Shown here: one piece after another, positions 7,889-15,799 of the stretch | Numbering within the stretch: position 1 is the stretch's first letter | How the letters are laid out: each line of letters begins with the position of its first letter | NCBI GenBank assembly: GCA_963599445.1 | Contig: CAVBWZ010000012.1 | Coordinates: forward strand, 1 to 64,000 | Reading direction: 5' to 3' | From: UBA9732 sp963599445 | Lineage (GTDB): Bacteria; Spirochaetota; Spirochaetia; Sphaerochaetales; Sphaerochaetaceae | DNA length: 64,000 nucleotides | The notes under the pieces: generated by a model | What the model was told of the DNA's origin: nothing | Seen by the model: the letters and a program-made list of their open reading frames with translations, nothing else | Databases searched by the model: none | Made by a program: the position numbers and the translations under genes

Positions 7889-8782
7889 CTATTCCTTGGT
7901 TTCGCAGAAGACCTTCCTGAGGGTGAAGTCGTTTGTCTTCCACTTGCCGTTGACGCGCACCCGTAGGTCAAGATCGAGCTTGGACTGTGGGAATATCTTC
8001 TTTATGTCCTTGAAGGCTGCGACCCTTATGGCTTTTATGTTGCTGCCGCCTTTGCCTACGATGATCCCCTTCTGGCTTTCGCGCTCAACGGTGATGAAGG
8101 CGCGTATCCATACCTTGTTCTCCTCTTCGTTGTACTCAAGGTCTGCAATCTCCACCATGATGGCATGGGGGATCTCCTCCTTGACTGAGTTCATGGCCTT
8201 TTCGCGGATTGTCTCGGAGATTCGGAACTCAAGGTTCTGGTCGGTACGTGCGTCTTCATCGTAGAGAAGCTCCCCTTCAGGTGCGTATTTGAAGAGCTCT
8301 ATGAGGATTTCGTCTATGCCGTCGTCTTCAAGGGCTGAAAGCTCTAGGATCTGGCGTCCCGGCATGTGCTTTCCAAGGTATTCGCGCGCCACTTCAAGCT
8401 GCTTGTCCGTAAGCATGTCCTTCTTGTTTATGCAACACAGCACGGGTACGGAAAGGCCGCTCAGCATGTATGATATTGCATCCTCCTCAGCACCTGGGGA
8501 GCGGGTTGCGTCTACGAGGTACACAACGGCATCGGTCTCCTCAAGGCTGGATACGGCTATTTCCTGCATTCGCTTGTTGAAGCCCTTGTCTGAGAGGTGG
8601 TAGCCGGGGGTGTCCGTGAAGATGAGCTGGCCGCGGGTGTCCGTGTAGATGCCACGGATTGCGTTGCGCGTTGTCTGCGGGGTGGGGGATGTGATGGAGA
8701 CCTTGGACTCGCATATCGTGTTGACGAGCGTGGATTTGCCGGCGGACGGCCTGCCTATTATGGCTACTGATGCGCACTTCAT
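7889..8782 (-). CDS. era: GTPase Era
   Basis: A 297-residue Era, the essential GTPase that binds 16S rRNA and helps mature the 30S subunit. G1 is GRPSAGKST, G3 is DTPGYH and G4 is NKKD. The C-terminal KH domain carries GIIVGKGGSNIKAI. The start is the ATG at 8782, immediately before the conserved KCASVAIIGRPSAGK; a longer frame to 8851 overlaps the promoter. No ribosome site precedes the ATG, and the -10 box ends 6 bases upstream, so the mRNA should be leaderless. clpP is divergent from it at 8888. Confidence 0.95.
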   Translation of the reverse strand: MKCASVAIIGRPSAGKSTLVNTICESKVSITSPTPQTTRNAIRGIYTDTRGQLIFTDTPGYHLSDKGFNKRMQEIAVSSLEETDAVVYLVDATRSPGAEEDAISYMLSGLSVPVLCCINKKDMLTDKQLEVAREYLGKHMPGRQILELSALEDDGIDEILIELFKYAPEGELLYDEDARTDQNLEFRISETIREKAMNSVKEEIPHAIMVEIADLEYNEEENKVWIRAFITVERESQKGIIVGKGGSNIKAIRVAAFKDIKKIFPQSKLDLDLRVRVNGKWKTNDFTLRKVFCETKE

Positions 8783-8818
8783 GGGCGAAGTATAGCAAAG
8801 TATGTTCTTTATTGCCAA
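8783..8818 (-). promoter_or_regulatory. era promoter predicting a leaderless mRNA
   Basis: Minus-strand TTGGCA (8813-8818), 18-base spacer, TATACT (8789-8794), then six bases to the ATG at 8782. The expected +1 is the A of the ATG. Confidence 0.65.
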
Positions 8819-8887
8819 GCATTGGAATAACTGGTATCTTCGTACTGACATGGGAAGTGGTGGTGGAGACCGGTTGCTGGAGGGGCT

Positions 8888-9469
8888 ATGAGGCTACAGG
8901 AAGACATTGATGCAAAGCAGGTTCAGGAGAACATGGGTCAGTACGACAAGCTGCTGAAGACCCGTTCCCTTCTTCTCACGGGTGAGATAAACAAGGAGAT
9001 GGCTGACAGGCTCATAAAGGACCTTCTCGTACTTGAGGCGGAGAGCCAGGACCCTGTGAAGCTTTATATAAACTCCCCGGGCGGAGATGTGGACTCCGGT
9101 TTTGCAATCTATGACATGATAAGGTTCGTCTCGTGTCCTGTGACCATCATTGGCATGGGGCTTGTGGCCAGCGCTGCTGCCCTCGTGCTCCTTGCGGTTC
9201 CCGTGGAGAGGAGGATTGGACTTCCCAACTCCTCCTACCTCATACACCAGCCATTGAGCGAGATGAAGGGCAACGCCACCGACATCGAGATCCACGCCAT
9301 GCAGCTTGAGAAGATCAAGGCGAAGATCAACAGGCTGATAGCGGAGGCCACGGGCAAGTCCTTGGAGAAGGTCGCGCACGACACGGACAGGGACTATTGG
9401 CTTGATGCCGATGATGCTGTGAAGTACGGTCTCATAAGCCGCATAGTCACAAAGAGGAGCGTTCTGTAA
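8888..9469 (+). CDS. clpP: ATP-dependent Clp protease proteolytic subunit
   Basis: A 193-residue ClpP, the serine peptidase that forms tetradecamers and degrades proteins delivered by Clp ATPases. The catalytic triad can be placed at Ser95 (LVASAAAL), His120 (IHQP) and Asp169 (DTDRD). The oxyanion-loop region INSPGGDVDSGFAIYD is intact. The nucleophile segment VASAAALVLL differs from the common ASMGAFLL, which suggests a divergent paralogue rather than the housekeeping copy. No clpX or tig is next to it; the next gene is an MFS protein 52 bases on. GGAGG lies just before the ATG. Confidence 0.9.
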   Translation: MRLQEDIDAKQVQENMGQYDKLLKTRSLLLTGEINKEMADRLIKDLLVLEAESQDPVKLYINSPGGDVDSGFAIYDMIRFVSCPVTIIGMGLVASAAALVLLAVPVERRIGLPNSSYLIHQPLSEMKGNATDIEIHAMQLEKIKAKINRLIAEATGKSLEKVAHDTDRDYWLDADDAVKYGLISRIVTKRSVL

Positions 9470-9521
9470 AGGCCTTTGAGCTGAAGGGGGACGGGAACGA
9501 ATACCTGAGAGGATCCTTTGA

Positions 9522-11771
9522 ATGCCTACCAGATATCTCAACGAAGCTGAAAAGAGAATTGGTCGCAAGCACTTGCTGTGGTATGAAATCTACAACGGTC
9601 TGGCCTCCACGTTCCTTGGTGATACGCTTGTAGTTCTCCTTGCCGCATACTTTGGAGCGGGGAACCTTACGCTTGCGTATATATCGGGTGCCTTGTACAT
9701 GGCGGGCATCGTCCTGCCGTTCGTTCCAAAGATCCTCAGCGGAAGGAACCTTGAGAAGGCCCACTCGTTCTTCTGGATGATGCGCGGCATTGTTTCGATT
9801 GGTTACGTTGCGCTTTTCTTCCTAAACGGCAGGGCCGCTGTATGTGCGCTTATTCTTGTATATTCTCTTTTTTGCATATTCCGTTGCATTGGAATCATGA
9901 TGAACGACTACTCCCAAAAAAGCGTGTCGTCGCTTCAGAACAGGGGTGATGTTGTATCCCGTTCCAGCACCGCATACAACGAAGTGTCCGTCGTTGCAAA
10001 GGTTGTGAGCTTCCTGGCCACCTCCATACAAAGGATTTCGTTCCTGGTCTCCGTTGTGGGGCTTCAGATGGTTGGTGTCGTCTCGAACGTGTTCTCAGCC
10101 CTGCATCTTTCCAGAATTCCGTGCCGCACCACCATTTCGTACAATCCAAAGCACTCGATGTTCCGCATGATGAAGGATTCGTTCAGGGATTCGTACAAGG
10201 CTGCATCCATAGTGGCCAAGTGGCTGTTCCAGACTGCAGCTGTGGTGCTTGCAATGTCAGTGCCGTTTCTCAACGATGTGGTTGGGCTTCCTTCCAACAT
10301 CGTACTTCTCTATACTGTCTTTGGGGGCATTGCCCTTGCCCTTGCAGGTGTGGCTTCAAGGGAGTTCTCGGACAGGTTGGGTTCAAGGCCGCTTGTAATA
10401 ATAGGAGGTCTTGCGCTTTCCGTAGTGTGCCTCCTGTGGACTGTGATATCTCCAACACGGCACACTGCGTTCTTCATGGTGCTTGGTTTTTTGTACAACT
10501 TCCTGTGCCAGTTCTGCATAAACCTTGTGAACAGGCTCATAGTCCAGTCCATTCCCGACGACGAGGCCATAACATACAATTCAATGGTGAACTTTGGCCT
10601 TGGCGTCACGGCTTTGGCAGGAAGCCTCCTTGCCGGTGTGCTTGCAGATGCAGGAGCATCATTGGCGTCCATGTCGTCGATGGCGGATGGAACCATATTC
10701 AACGCTCTGGGCCTTGATTTTGGAAACGGGTACTCGTTCACGTTCCTTCTTGCTTTCTGCATGGTGTCCGTAGCCACGCTTATGGTGTTGGGGATCCGCG
10801 AGAGCCGGAGCCTTTCGACCCCTGAGGCCGTGCAGGCATTGTTCTCCGTCCATGGGCTCAGGGCCTTCTCCATGATGGACAAGCTTGGAAAGACGTTGGA
10901 TCCCCTCAAGCGCAAGATCCTGCTGATGAACCTTGGAAACAACGTCACGAACGTCTCCACGACGGAGATCCACCAGAAGCTTGCATCTCCATTCTCGTCC
11001 GACAAGCAGGACTTCATAAGGGCTTTGGCTGTCCGTCCCCGTCCTGAACTTGTGGATGACCTCATACTCATTGCATCCGACGACGATTCATACGTCCAGA
11101 TGGATGCCATAGCCGCCCTTGGTGCATACAAGGACAACAAGGCTGCAAAGGACGCTTTGGTGCGCCTTCTGTACTGCCGTTGGTCCCAGGTGCGGTCCAT
11201 GGCAAGCAAATCCCTTTCAAGGGTGACCGATTCAAGCGAATACCTTGATGCCGTGAACGAGCTGTCGGCATCGGCCCGCCATATAGACGAGGAGATAGAC
11301 TTCCTCATTGCAAAGAGGAACATGGACAAGCAAGGGCTTTTCTACAGGGATTTCCTTGTGTCCGTAGAACAGGGCAGAAGCGCCACGTTCAGGCAGACGC
11401 GCTATGCTGTCATTGCAAGCTTCCTCAAGTTCGGCTCTCCACGTCTTGCGCAACTGTACCAGATGATGAACTGCTCCGGCAGCAGCAGCGCCTTCATTGA
11501 CGATTTCCTTCCAGAGGCTAGGGACCTTGAGGAGATAGACAGTCAGTTCGATGACATTGCGAGGGCTTTCCGTGAAAGGGACTGGAGCTTTGTGCTTGAG
11601 TTCTGCATGAATCTGTGCGAGATGTCGGTTCTGGATGACTCCCGCATGGCGAACCTTAGGGAGGGGATCCTCAGGGCCCGCTCGTTCGACCTTGACAAGT
11701 TCGATGAGCAGGATTTCCTTGCGCTGTTGTATTTCAGCTATAGTCTGAGAAAGAATTCGAAGGAGTTTTGA
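9522..11771 (+). CDS. MFS-like membrane protein with C-terminal HEAT-like domain
   Basis: A 749-residue fusion. Residues about 1-430 have roughly 12 hydrophobic segments in an MFS-like arrangement, including a SREFSDRLGSRPLVIIGG loop that resembles the MFS loop with D-R-x-G. Residues about 445-745 are soluble and helical, with HEAT-like units such as DDLILIASDDDSYVQMDAIAALGAYKD followed by AKDALVRLLYCRWSQVRSMASKSLSRV. MFS permeases fused to HEAT repeats occur in several phyla, but their substrates are not known. AGAGGA precedes the ATG. It is probably co-transcribed with clpP. Confidence 0.65.
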   Translation: MPTRYLNEAEKRIGRKHLLWYEIYNGLASTFLGDTLVVLLAAYFGAGNLTLAYISGALYMAGIVLPFVPKILSGRNLEKAHSFFWMMRGIVSIGYVALFFLNGRAAVCALILVYSLFCIFRCIGIMMNDYSQKSVSSLQNRGDVVSRSSTAYNEVSVVAKVVSFLATSIQRISFLVSVVGLQMVGVVSNVFSALHLSRIPCRTTISYNPKHSMFRMMKDSFRDSYKAASIVAKWLFQTAAVVLAMSVPFLNDVVGLPSNIVLLYTVFGGIALALAGVASREFSDRLGSRPLVIIGGLALSVVCLLWTVISPTRHTAFFMVLGFLYNFLCQFCINLVNRLIVQSIPDDEAITYNSMVNFGLGVTALAGSLLAGVLADAGASLASMSSMADGTIFNALGLDFGNGYSFTFLLAFCMVSVATLMVLGIRESRSLSTPEAVQALFSVHGLRAFSMMDKLGKTLDPLKRKILLMNLGNNVTNVSTTEIHQKLASPFSSDKQDFIRALAVRPRPELVDDLILIASDDDSYVQMDAIAALGAYKDNKAAKDALVRLLYCRWSQVRSMASKSLSRVTDSSEYLDAVNELSASARHIDEEIDFLIAKRNMDKQGLFYRDFLVSVEQGRSATFRQTRYAVIASFLKFGSPRLAQLYQMMNCSGSSSAFIDDFLPEARDLEEIDSQFDDIARAFRERDWSFVLEFCMNLCEMSVLDDSRMANLREGILRARSFDLDKFDEQDFLALLYFSYSLRKNSKEF

Positions 11772-11782
11772 AAGTTGCTTTC

Positions 11783-11822
11783 CAAAAAAGCGTGAATGGA
11801 AACGACAGGTTTCTTGTATTCA
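11783..11822 (+). promoter_or_regulatory. Copy 2 of shared upstream motif (before the EEP lipoprotein gene)
   Basis: CCAAAAAAGCGTGAATGG, dyad GAAAC-GACAG-GTTTC, then TTGTATTCATTTAG. It ends about 45 bases upstream of the ATG at 11871. Confidence 0.65.
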
Positions 11823-11870
11823 TTTAGATGAGGGACTTATGTTCCTCCAAAACTCGTTTGGAGGGTTTCT

Positions 11871-12875
11871 ATGGAATGCAAGGAAAGGTTCGCCGTTGTG
11901 CTTATGGTCGTTGCACTTGCCGTCATGTCGTGTTCGTGCAAGGCTCAGCCAGAGGGTCGTCCAAGTGGAAGTGGGGCTTTGTGCATCGCCACTTGGAATG
12001 TCCAGAACATCTTCGATGCCGTGGATGATGGCACCGAGTACGAGGAGTACACAAAGGCATCGGGTTGGAACGAAGAGGCGTACGCAAGACGTCTTGCCGG
12101 TGCCGCTGACGTGCTTTCCCAAATCCCGTCATGTGGTGACTATATCGTTGTGTTGAATGAAGTTGAGAATGCCAATGTCGTGGAGGCTGTCTTTTCCCAG
12201 CGGGCCTTGTCGGGGCATGAAGTCTCCCAGTTCGCGTTTGCAAAGGCGCCCGGTGGTGCCATGGGTCTTGCGGTGGCCTCGTCGTTGCCGATCGTGCACG
12301 CAAAGGTCCATGCCGTGGGTGATGGCCTAAGACCTGTCCTGGAGGTCGCCCTCAAGACCGATTCTGGTGTGCTCTTCGTCCTTGCGGTGCATTTCAAGTC
12401 CAATGTGGGAGGTGTGGAGGAGACATCTTCCATGCGTGCGTTGGCCGGCGAGGTCGTGGCCCAGGTAGCTGCATCCATTTTGGAAGGGAATCCGGGGAGC
12501 CTTGTCGTTGTATGCGGTGATTTCAACGAGGAGTGCTGGGATGGGAATTCAATGGGGCGCAGTCATGGGTCCAGTGCACCCCTTGCGGTTTCCAGTACGT
12601 TTGGACGTGGCATGTGGTATTGTCCGTGGTTGGATTCGTCGAACGAAATATGGCCTGGAGGTTCGTACAGCTACAACGGGGTCTGGAAATGCTATGACAA
12701 CATCCTGGTTTCGTCTGCGGGCAGGGATGGTTTTGGATATGAGCTTGGCAGGTGCGGCGTTGTGTTCTCAGGCTCCATACGGGGAGCGGACGACAAGCCA
12801 AACGCATGGAGAAGGGATCTTCTGAAGGGTGTGTCGGATCACTTGCCTGTGTGGGCGGTGTTCGATGCGCTGTAG
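11871..12875 (+). CDS. Endonuclease/exonuclease/phosphatase-fold lipoprotein
   Basis: A 334-residue EEP-superfamily (DNase I-like) protein. The N terminus (FAVVLMVVALAVMSCSC) is a lipoprotein signal with a lipobox ending at the Cys, so the protein is probably anchored in the envelope. Metal and catalytic motifs appear in order: ATWNVQN, LNEVEN, VHFKSN, CGDFNE and the C-terminal GVSDHLPVW. Family members include DNases, sphingomyelinases and inositol phosphatases, and the sequence alone does not separate these. GGAGGG precedes the ATG. The upstream motif is shared with the Rpn and ComEC genes, which makes a nucleic-acid substrate worth considering. Confidence 0.8.
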   Translation: MECKERFAVVLMVVALAVMSCSCKAQPEGRPSGSGALCIATWNVQNIFDAVDDGTEYEEYTKASGWNEEAYARRLAGAADVLSQIPSCGDYIVVLNEVENANVVEAVFSQRALSGHEVSQFAFAKAPGGAMGLAVASSLPIVHAKVHAVGDGLRPVLEVALKTDSGVLFVLAVHFKSNVGGVEETSSMRALAGEVVAQVAASILEGNPGSLVVVCGDFNEECWDGNSMGRSHGSSAPLAVSSTFGRGMWYCPWLDSSNEIWPGGSYSYNGVWKCYDNILVSSAGRDGFGYELGRCGVVFSGSIRGADDKPNAWRRDLLKGVSDHLPVWAVFDAL

Positions 12876-12962
12876 AAGTTGGGTCTCTGGTTCGTTGCGT
12901 CGTGTATCGAGGGTTGCGGGTTGCTTGTTGAGGCCTGCTTGTTGTGGGGTTTCTTGTTGTGG

Positions 12963-12991
12963 TTGTAAATCCGCATTGCAGGATGTAGAAT
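12963..12991 (+). promoter_or_regulatory. Probable gcvT promoter
   Basis: TTGTAA (12963-12968), 17-base spacer, TAGAAT (12986-12991), about 90 bases before the GTG start. The preceding stretch 12876-12970 is strikingly G/T-rich on the plus strand and holds no gene. Confidence 0.5.
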
Positions 12992-13081
12992 GTTGGAAGG
13001 GCCACGCTTTTGGAATGCCTGTAGGGTGTCCATGGTGCTTTTGAGGCGTTCGTGATGCGTGGCGGCTTAGGAGGAACCAAC

Positions 13082-14185
13082 GTGCATACAACACCTGTCT
13101 ACGAGGCGTACAAAGACTATCCACACATGAAGCTCATAGATTTTGGAGGATGGGACCTTCCCGTGAACTTCGAAGCTGGAATAATAGCCGAACACAATGC
13201 TGTCAGAAGCGATGCTGGGATGTTCGATGTTTCGCATATGGGTGAATGCCTTGTGCAAGGGCCTGGCGCGAGGGCTTTTCTGGATGGGCTTGTCACGAAC
13301 GATGTTTCAACTCAGCCCATAGGCCGTGCCCTCTATGCGGTGATGTGCTACGAAAACGGCACCTGCGTCGACGACCTTATTCTGTACTGTCTTAGGGAGG
13401 ACCTCTTCTTTGTGGTGATGAACGCATCCAACGTTGAGAAGGACCTTGCTTGGATAATGGCCCATAAACCGCAGGAAGGCGTGGAAATCACGGATTTGAG
13501 CGGTGTTACGGCACAGATTGCGGTACAGGGGCCAAAGGCGGTGGAGTATGTTTCAAGGCTCCTTCCAACTGCTGGCGACCTTGGTTTCTTTGGTTTGGAC
13601 TACAAGAGCGGAATGCTTGGAAAAGAGTGCATAGTTGGAAGGACTGGCTATACCGGAGAGGACGGCTTTGAGATATACTGCGCAGCTGAAGACGGAGTCA
13701 TGCTGTGGAACGAGTTTGCGAAGATGGGCGTGCAGCCCTGCGGCCTTGGAGCAAGGGACACCCTTAGGCTTGAGGCTAAGCTTCCTTTGTATGGACATGA
13801 GATATCTGATGGCATAACGCCTCTTGAGGCCAACCTTGGCGTGTTCGTCAAGTTGGACAAGGCCGGTGACTTCATTGGGAAGGCAGCGCTTGCCAAACAG
13901 CAGGAGGAAGGCATCCCAAGGTCGTTGAGGGGTTTTGAGATGGTTGACGGCGGTGTCGCCCGCAACGGCTACCCCGTCTTGCTTGGAGACCGAGAGATTG
14001 GCTATGTAACAAGCGGATGCAAGAGTCCTACGCTTGACAAGTTCGTGGGCCTTGCCCTCATGGAGAGGAAGACAGGTCTCAAGTTTGGAGACTCCATTGA
14101 GATCGTGATACACAACAAGCCAAAGAAGGCGGTCCTCGTCAAGACTCCGTTCTACAAAAGAGGAAAGCGGAACGACGATAAGTAA
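13082..14185 (+). CDS. gcvT: Aminomethyltransferase (glycine cleavage T protein)
   Basis: A 367-residue GcvT. It transfers the methylene group from aminomethylated H protein to tetrahydrofolate and releases ammonia. The family signatures FGGWDLPVNF, DVSHMGE, GRTGYTGEDGFEIYC and the C-terminal barrel with RNGYPVL...GYVTSG are present. The start is the GTG at 13082, because TAGGAGGA lies 6 bases before it and the translated start HTTPVYEAY matches the family; the in-frame ATG at 13052 has no ribosome site. No gcvH or gcvP gene is nearby, so the partners must be elsewhere. Confidence 0.93.
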   Translation: MHTTPVYEAYKDYPHMKLIDFGGWDLPVNFEAGIIAEHNAVRSDAGMFDVSHMGECLVQGPGARAFLDGLVTNDVSTQPIGRALYAVMCYENGTCVDDLILYCLREDLFFVVMNASNVEKDLAWIMAHKPQEGVEITDLSGVTAQIAVQGPKAVEYVSRLLPTAGDLGFFGLDYKSGMLGKECIVGRTGYTGEDGFEIYCAAEDGVMLWNEFAKMGVQPCGLGARDTLRLEAKLPLYGHEISDGITPLEANLGVFVKLDKAGDFIGKAALAKQQEEGIPRSLRGFEMVDGGVARNGYPVLLGDREIGYVTSGCKSPTLDKFVGLALMERKTGLKFGDSIEIVIHNKPKKAVLVKTPFYKRGKRNDDK

Positions 14186-14277
14186 CCATTTCCAACGGTG
14201 TTTCCCAACATGTACGGCCCATCGTGTTGACGGGGTTTGTCCTGTACTGTATCCTAACAAAACGGAGAAAAAGAGGA

Positions 14278-15774
14278 ATGAAAGCAAACAAGACGCTCAC
14301 GATGGTCGTTGTCCTTTTAGGGTTGGTGGTTTTGGGAGCATGGGCCGATGGTTTTGTGCAGTCCCCATTGTTTTCGGATACTGAAAGCTATTCGTATTGC
14401 TATCAACTGGGCATGGACGGAAGTTCTCCATCGATGCCATCGAATGCGGTCAGCATCGCCATTGCAAACGGCTCGTCCTATCCTGTCACACCGGGGGACT
14501 CATTCGTACTGACCTATGTGGATGGAAACAGAAACGTGTCAATGTCGTTCCAAGTGGACAACGGCTACAGAATAGTGGTTCCATCCCTTACGACGATAGA
14601 TACGAAGGGAAGGACATTGAATGGTCTCAAGGAATATGTTGAAGGGTTGGTCTCCACCTACTATCCATATTCGACTCCAAAGCTAACACTGACCGGTTGT
14701 GGAATGTTCCAGGTTCAGGTGACTGGAGAGGTCCCGTATTCAAGGCTGGTCCAGACATGGGGCATGGCGACTTTGTCGGATTTCGCATCCCTTGCTGGCC
14801 AGTATGCTTCCACTAGGAGGGTTGAGGTCACATTTGCCAATGGTGAGGTGAAGGAGTTCGACCTCTACAAGGCCACTAGGGAGAACTCAAAGGATGATGA
14901 CATCCTTGTTTCTCCGGGATGTTCGATTAGGTTCCTGAAGGCATCGACTACTGTGACGGTCAAAGGTGCGGTTTCAAGACCCGGTGCATACCAGCCGTTG
15001 GAAGGGGAATCCCTTGGTGAAATAGTGGAGCGTTACTGCAATGGGTTGCTTCTCGATGCGGACTTCTCTTCTGTATCGGTCTCAAGGAACGAGAATGGTA
15101 CGTATGTCTCAAGGCTCCTTGACGCACAGTCCTGGAAGTCCTACGTCCCGTGCGACGGAGACTACGTGAACTTTGGCTCGTACTACAAGTCAAAGCCTTA
15201 TGTCACCATCATTGGGGCTGTATCGGGCGGCTCGATGTATGGTTCGAGTTCGAACAAGATGACGTACTACTTCGTGGAGGGGGAGACCGTCGAGCAGTTG
15301 CTTAGAAGCACATCCGGTCTCATTTCTTCCTCCTGCGACATTGAAGGCATATACCTGCTGAGAGGTGGAGAGGAGATTCCCGTGGATGGAGCGTCCGTAT
15401 TCACTTCCGGAGAGAAAGGCTCTACAGTCCTGCAGCAAGGGGATGTAGTCGTTTTGCCTTTCGCGCAGCTGTTCGTTACGGTGAACGGCGCTGTTCAGAA
15501 TCCCGGAAACTATGCATATGTGCCGGGAGAGTCCGCGGAGTATTACATAGGCCTTGCAGGTGGACTTTCCTTGGATGCAAGGGCTGATAGGAAGCTCAAT
15601 GTGTTCGATGAAACGGGAAAGGCGGTGAGACGCAGCGCACCGATAGGGGGGGGATATACCATCACCGCTGCAAAGGATACCCTTGGAAGGGACCTTGCGG
15701 TGGCATCCTCCGTGATCGTGTTTGCGACATCGGTGTTCATGATGATTTCAGGGATAAGCAATTTGGCCAAATAA
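14278..15774 (+). CDS. SLBB-domain polysaccharide export protein
   Basis: A 498-residue exported protein. A signal peptide (TLTMVVVLLGLVVLGAWA) is followed by a Poly_export-like domain (ITNGSSYPVTPGD-type segment, about residues 45-150). At least three SLBB repeats follow, with the cores VKGAVSRPGAYQPLEGE, IIGAVSGGSMYG and VNGAVQNPGNYAYVPGE. A C-terminal hydrophobic segment (ASSVIVFATSVFMMISGI) precedes the stop. The ATG at 14278 has AAAGAGGA in front. Wza-type proteins form the outer-membrane export channel for capsule or exopolysaccharide. The partner Wzz-like gene starts 25 bases on, but no glycosyltransferases are in the window. Confidence 0.8.
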   Translation: MKANKTLTMVVVLLGLVVLGAWADGFVQSPLFSDTESYSYCYQLGMDGSSPSMPSNAVSIAIANGSSYPVTPGDSFVLTYVDGNRNVSMSFQVDNGYRIVVPSLTTIDTKGRTLNGLKEYVEGLVSTYYPYSTPKLTLTGCGMFQVQVTGEVPYSRLVQTWGMATLSDFASLAGQYASTRRVEVTFANGEVKEFDLYKATRENSKDDDILVSPGCSIRFLKASTTVTVKGAVSRPGAYQPLEGESLGEIVERYCNGLLLDADFSSVSVSRNENGTYVSRLLDAQSWKSYVPCDGDYVNFGSYYKSKPYVTIIGAVSGGSMYGSSSNKMTYYFVEGETVEQLLRSTSGLISSSCDIEGIYLLRGGEEIPVDGASVFTSGEKGSTVLQQGDVVVLPFAQLFVTVNGAVQNPGNYAYVPGESAEYYIGLAGGLSLDARADRKLNVFDETGKAVRRSAPIGGGYTITAAKDTLGRDLAVASSVIVFATSVFMMISGISNLAK

Positions 15775-15799
15775 AGGGGTCGAATAAGGGAGAATTTAT

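Noticed and set aside
10310..11329. Long antisense ORF of 339 residues within the MFS-HEAT gene
   Set aside because: It is the shadow of a well-supported gene; its composition is Ser/Arg-rich with no domain and no ribosome site.
12876..13081. Possible glycine riboswitch before gcvT
   Set aside because: No pair of glycine-aptamer-like conserved cores or tandem stems could be found; the sequence is G/T-rich and unstructured by eye, and a plain promoter explains the start.
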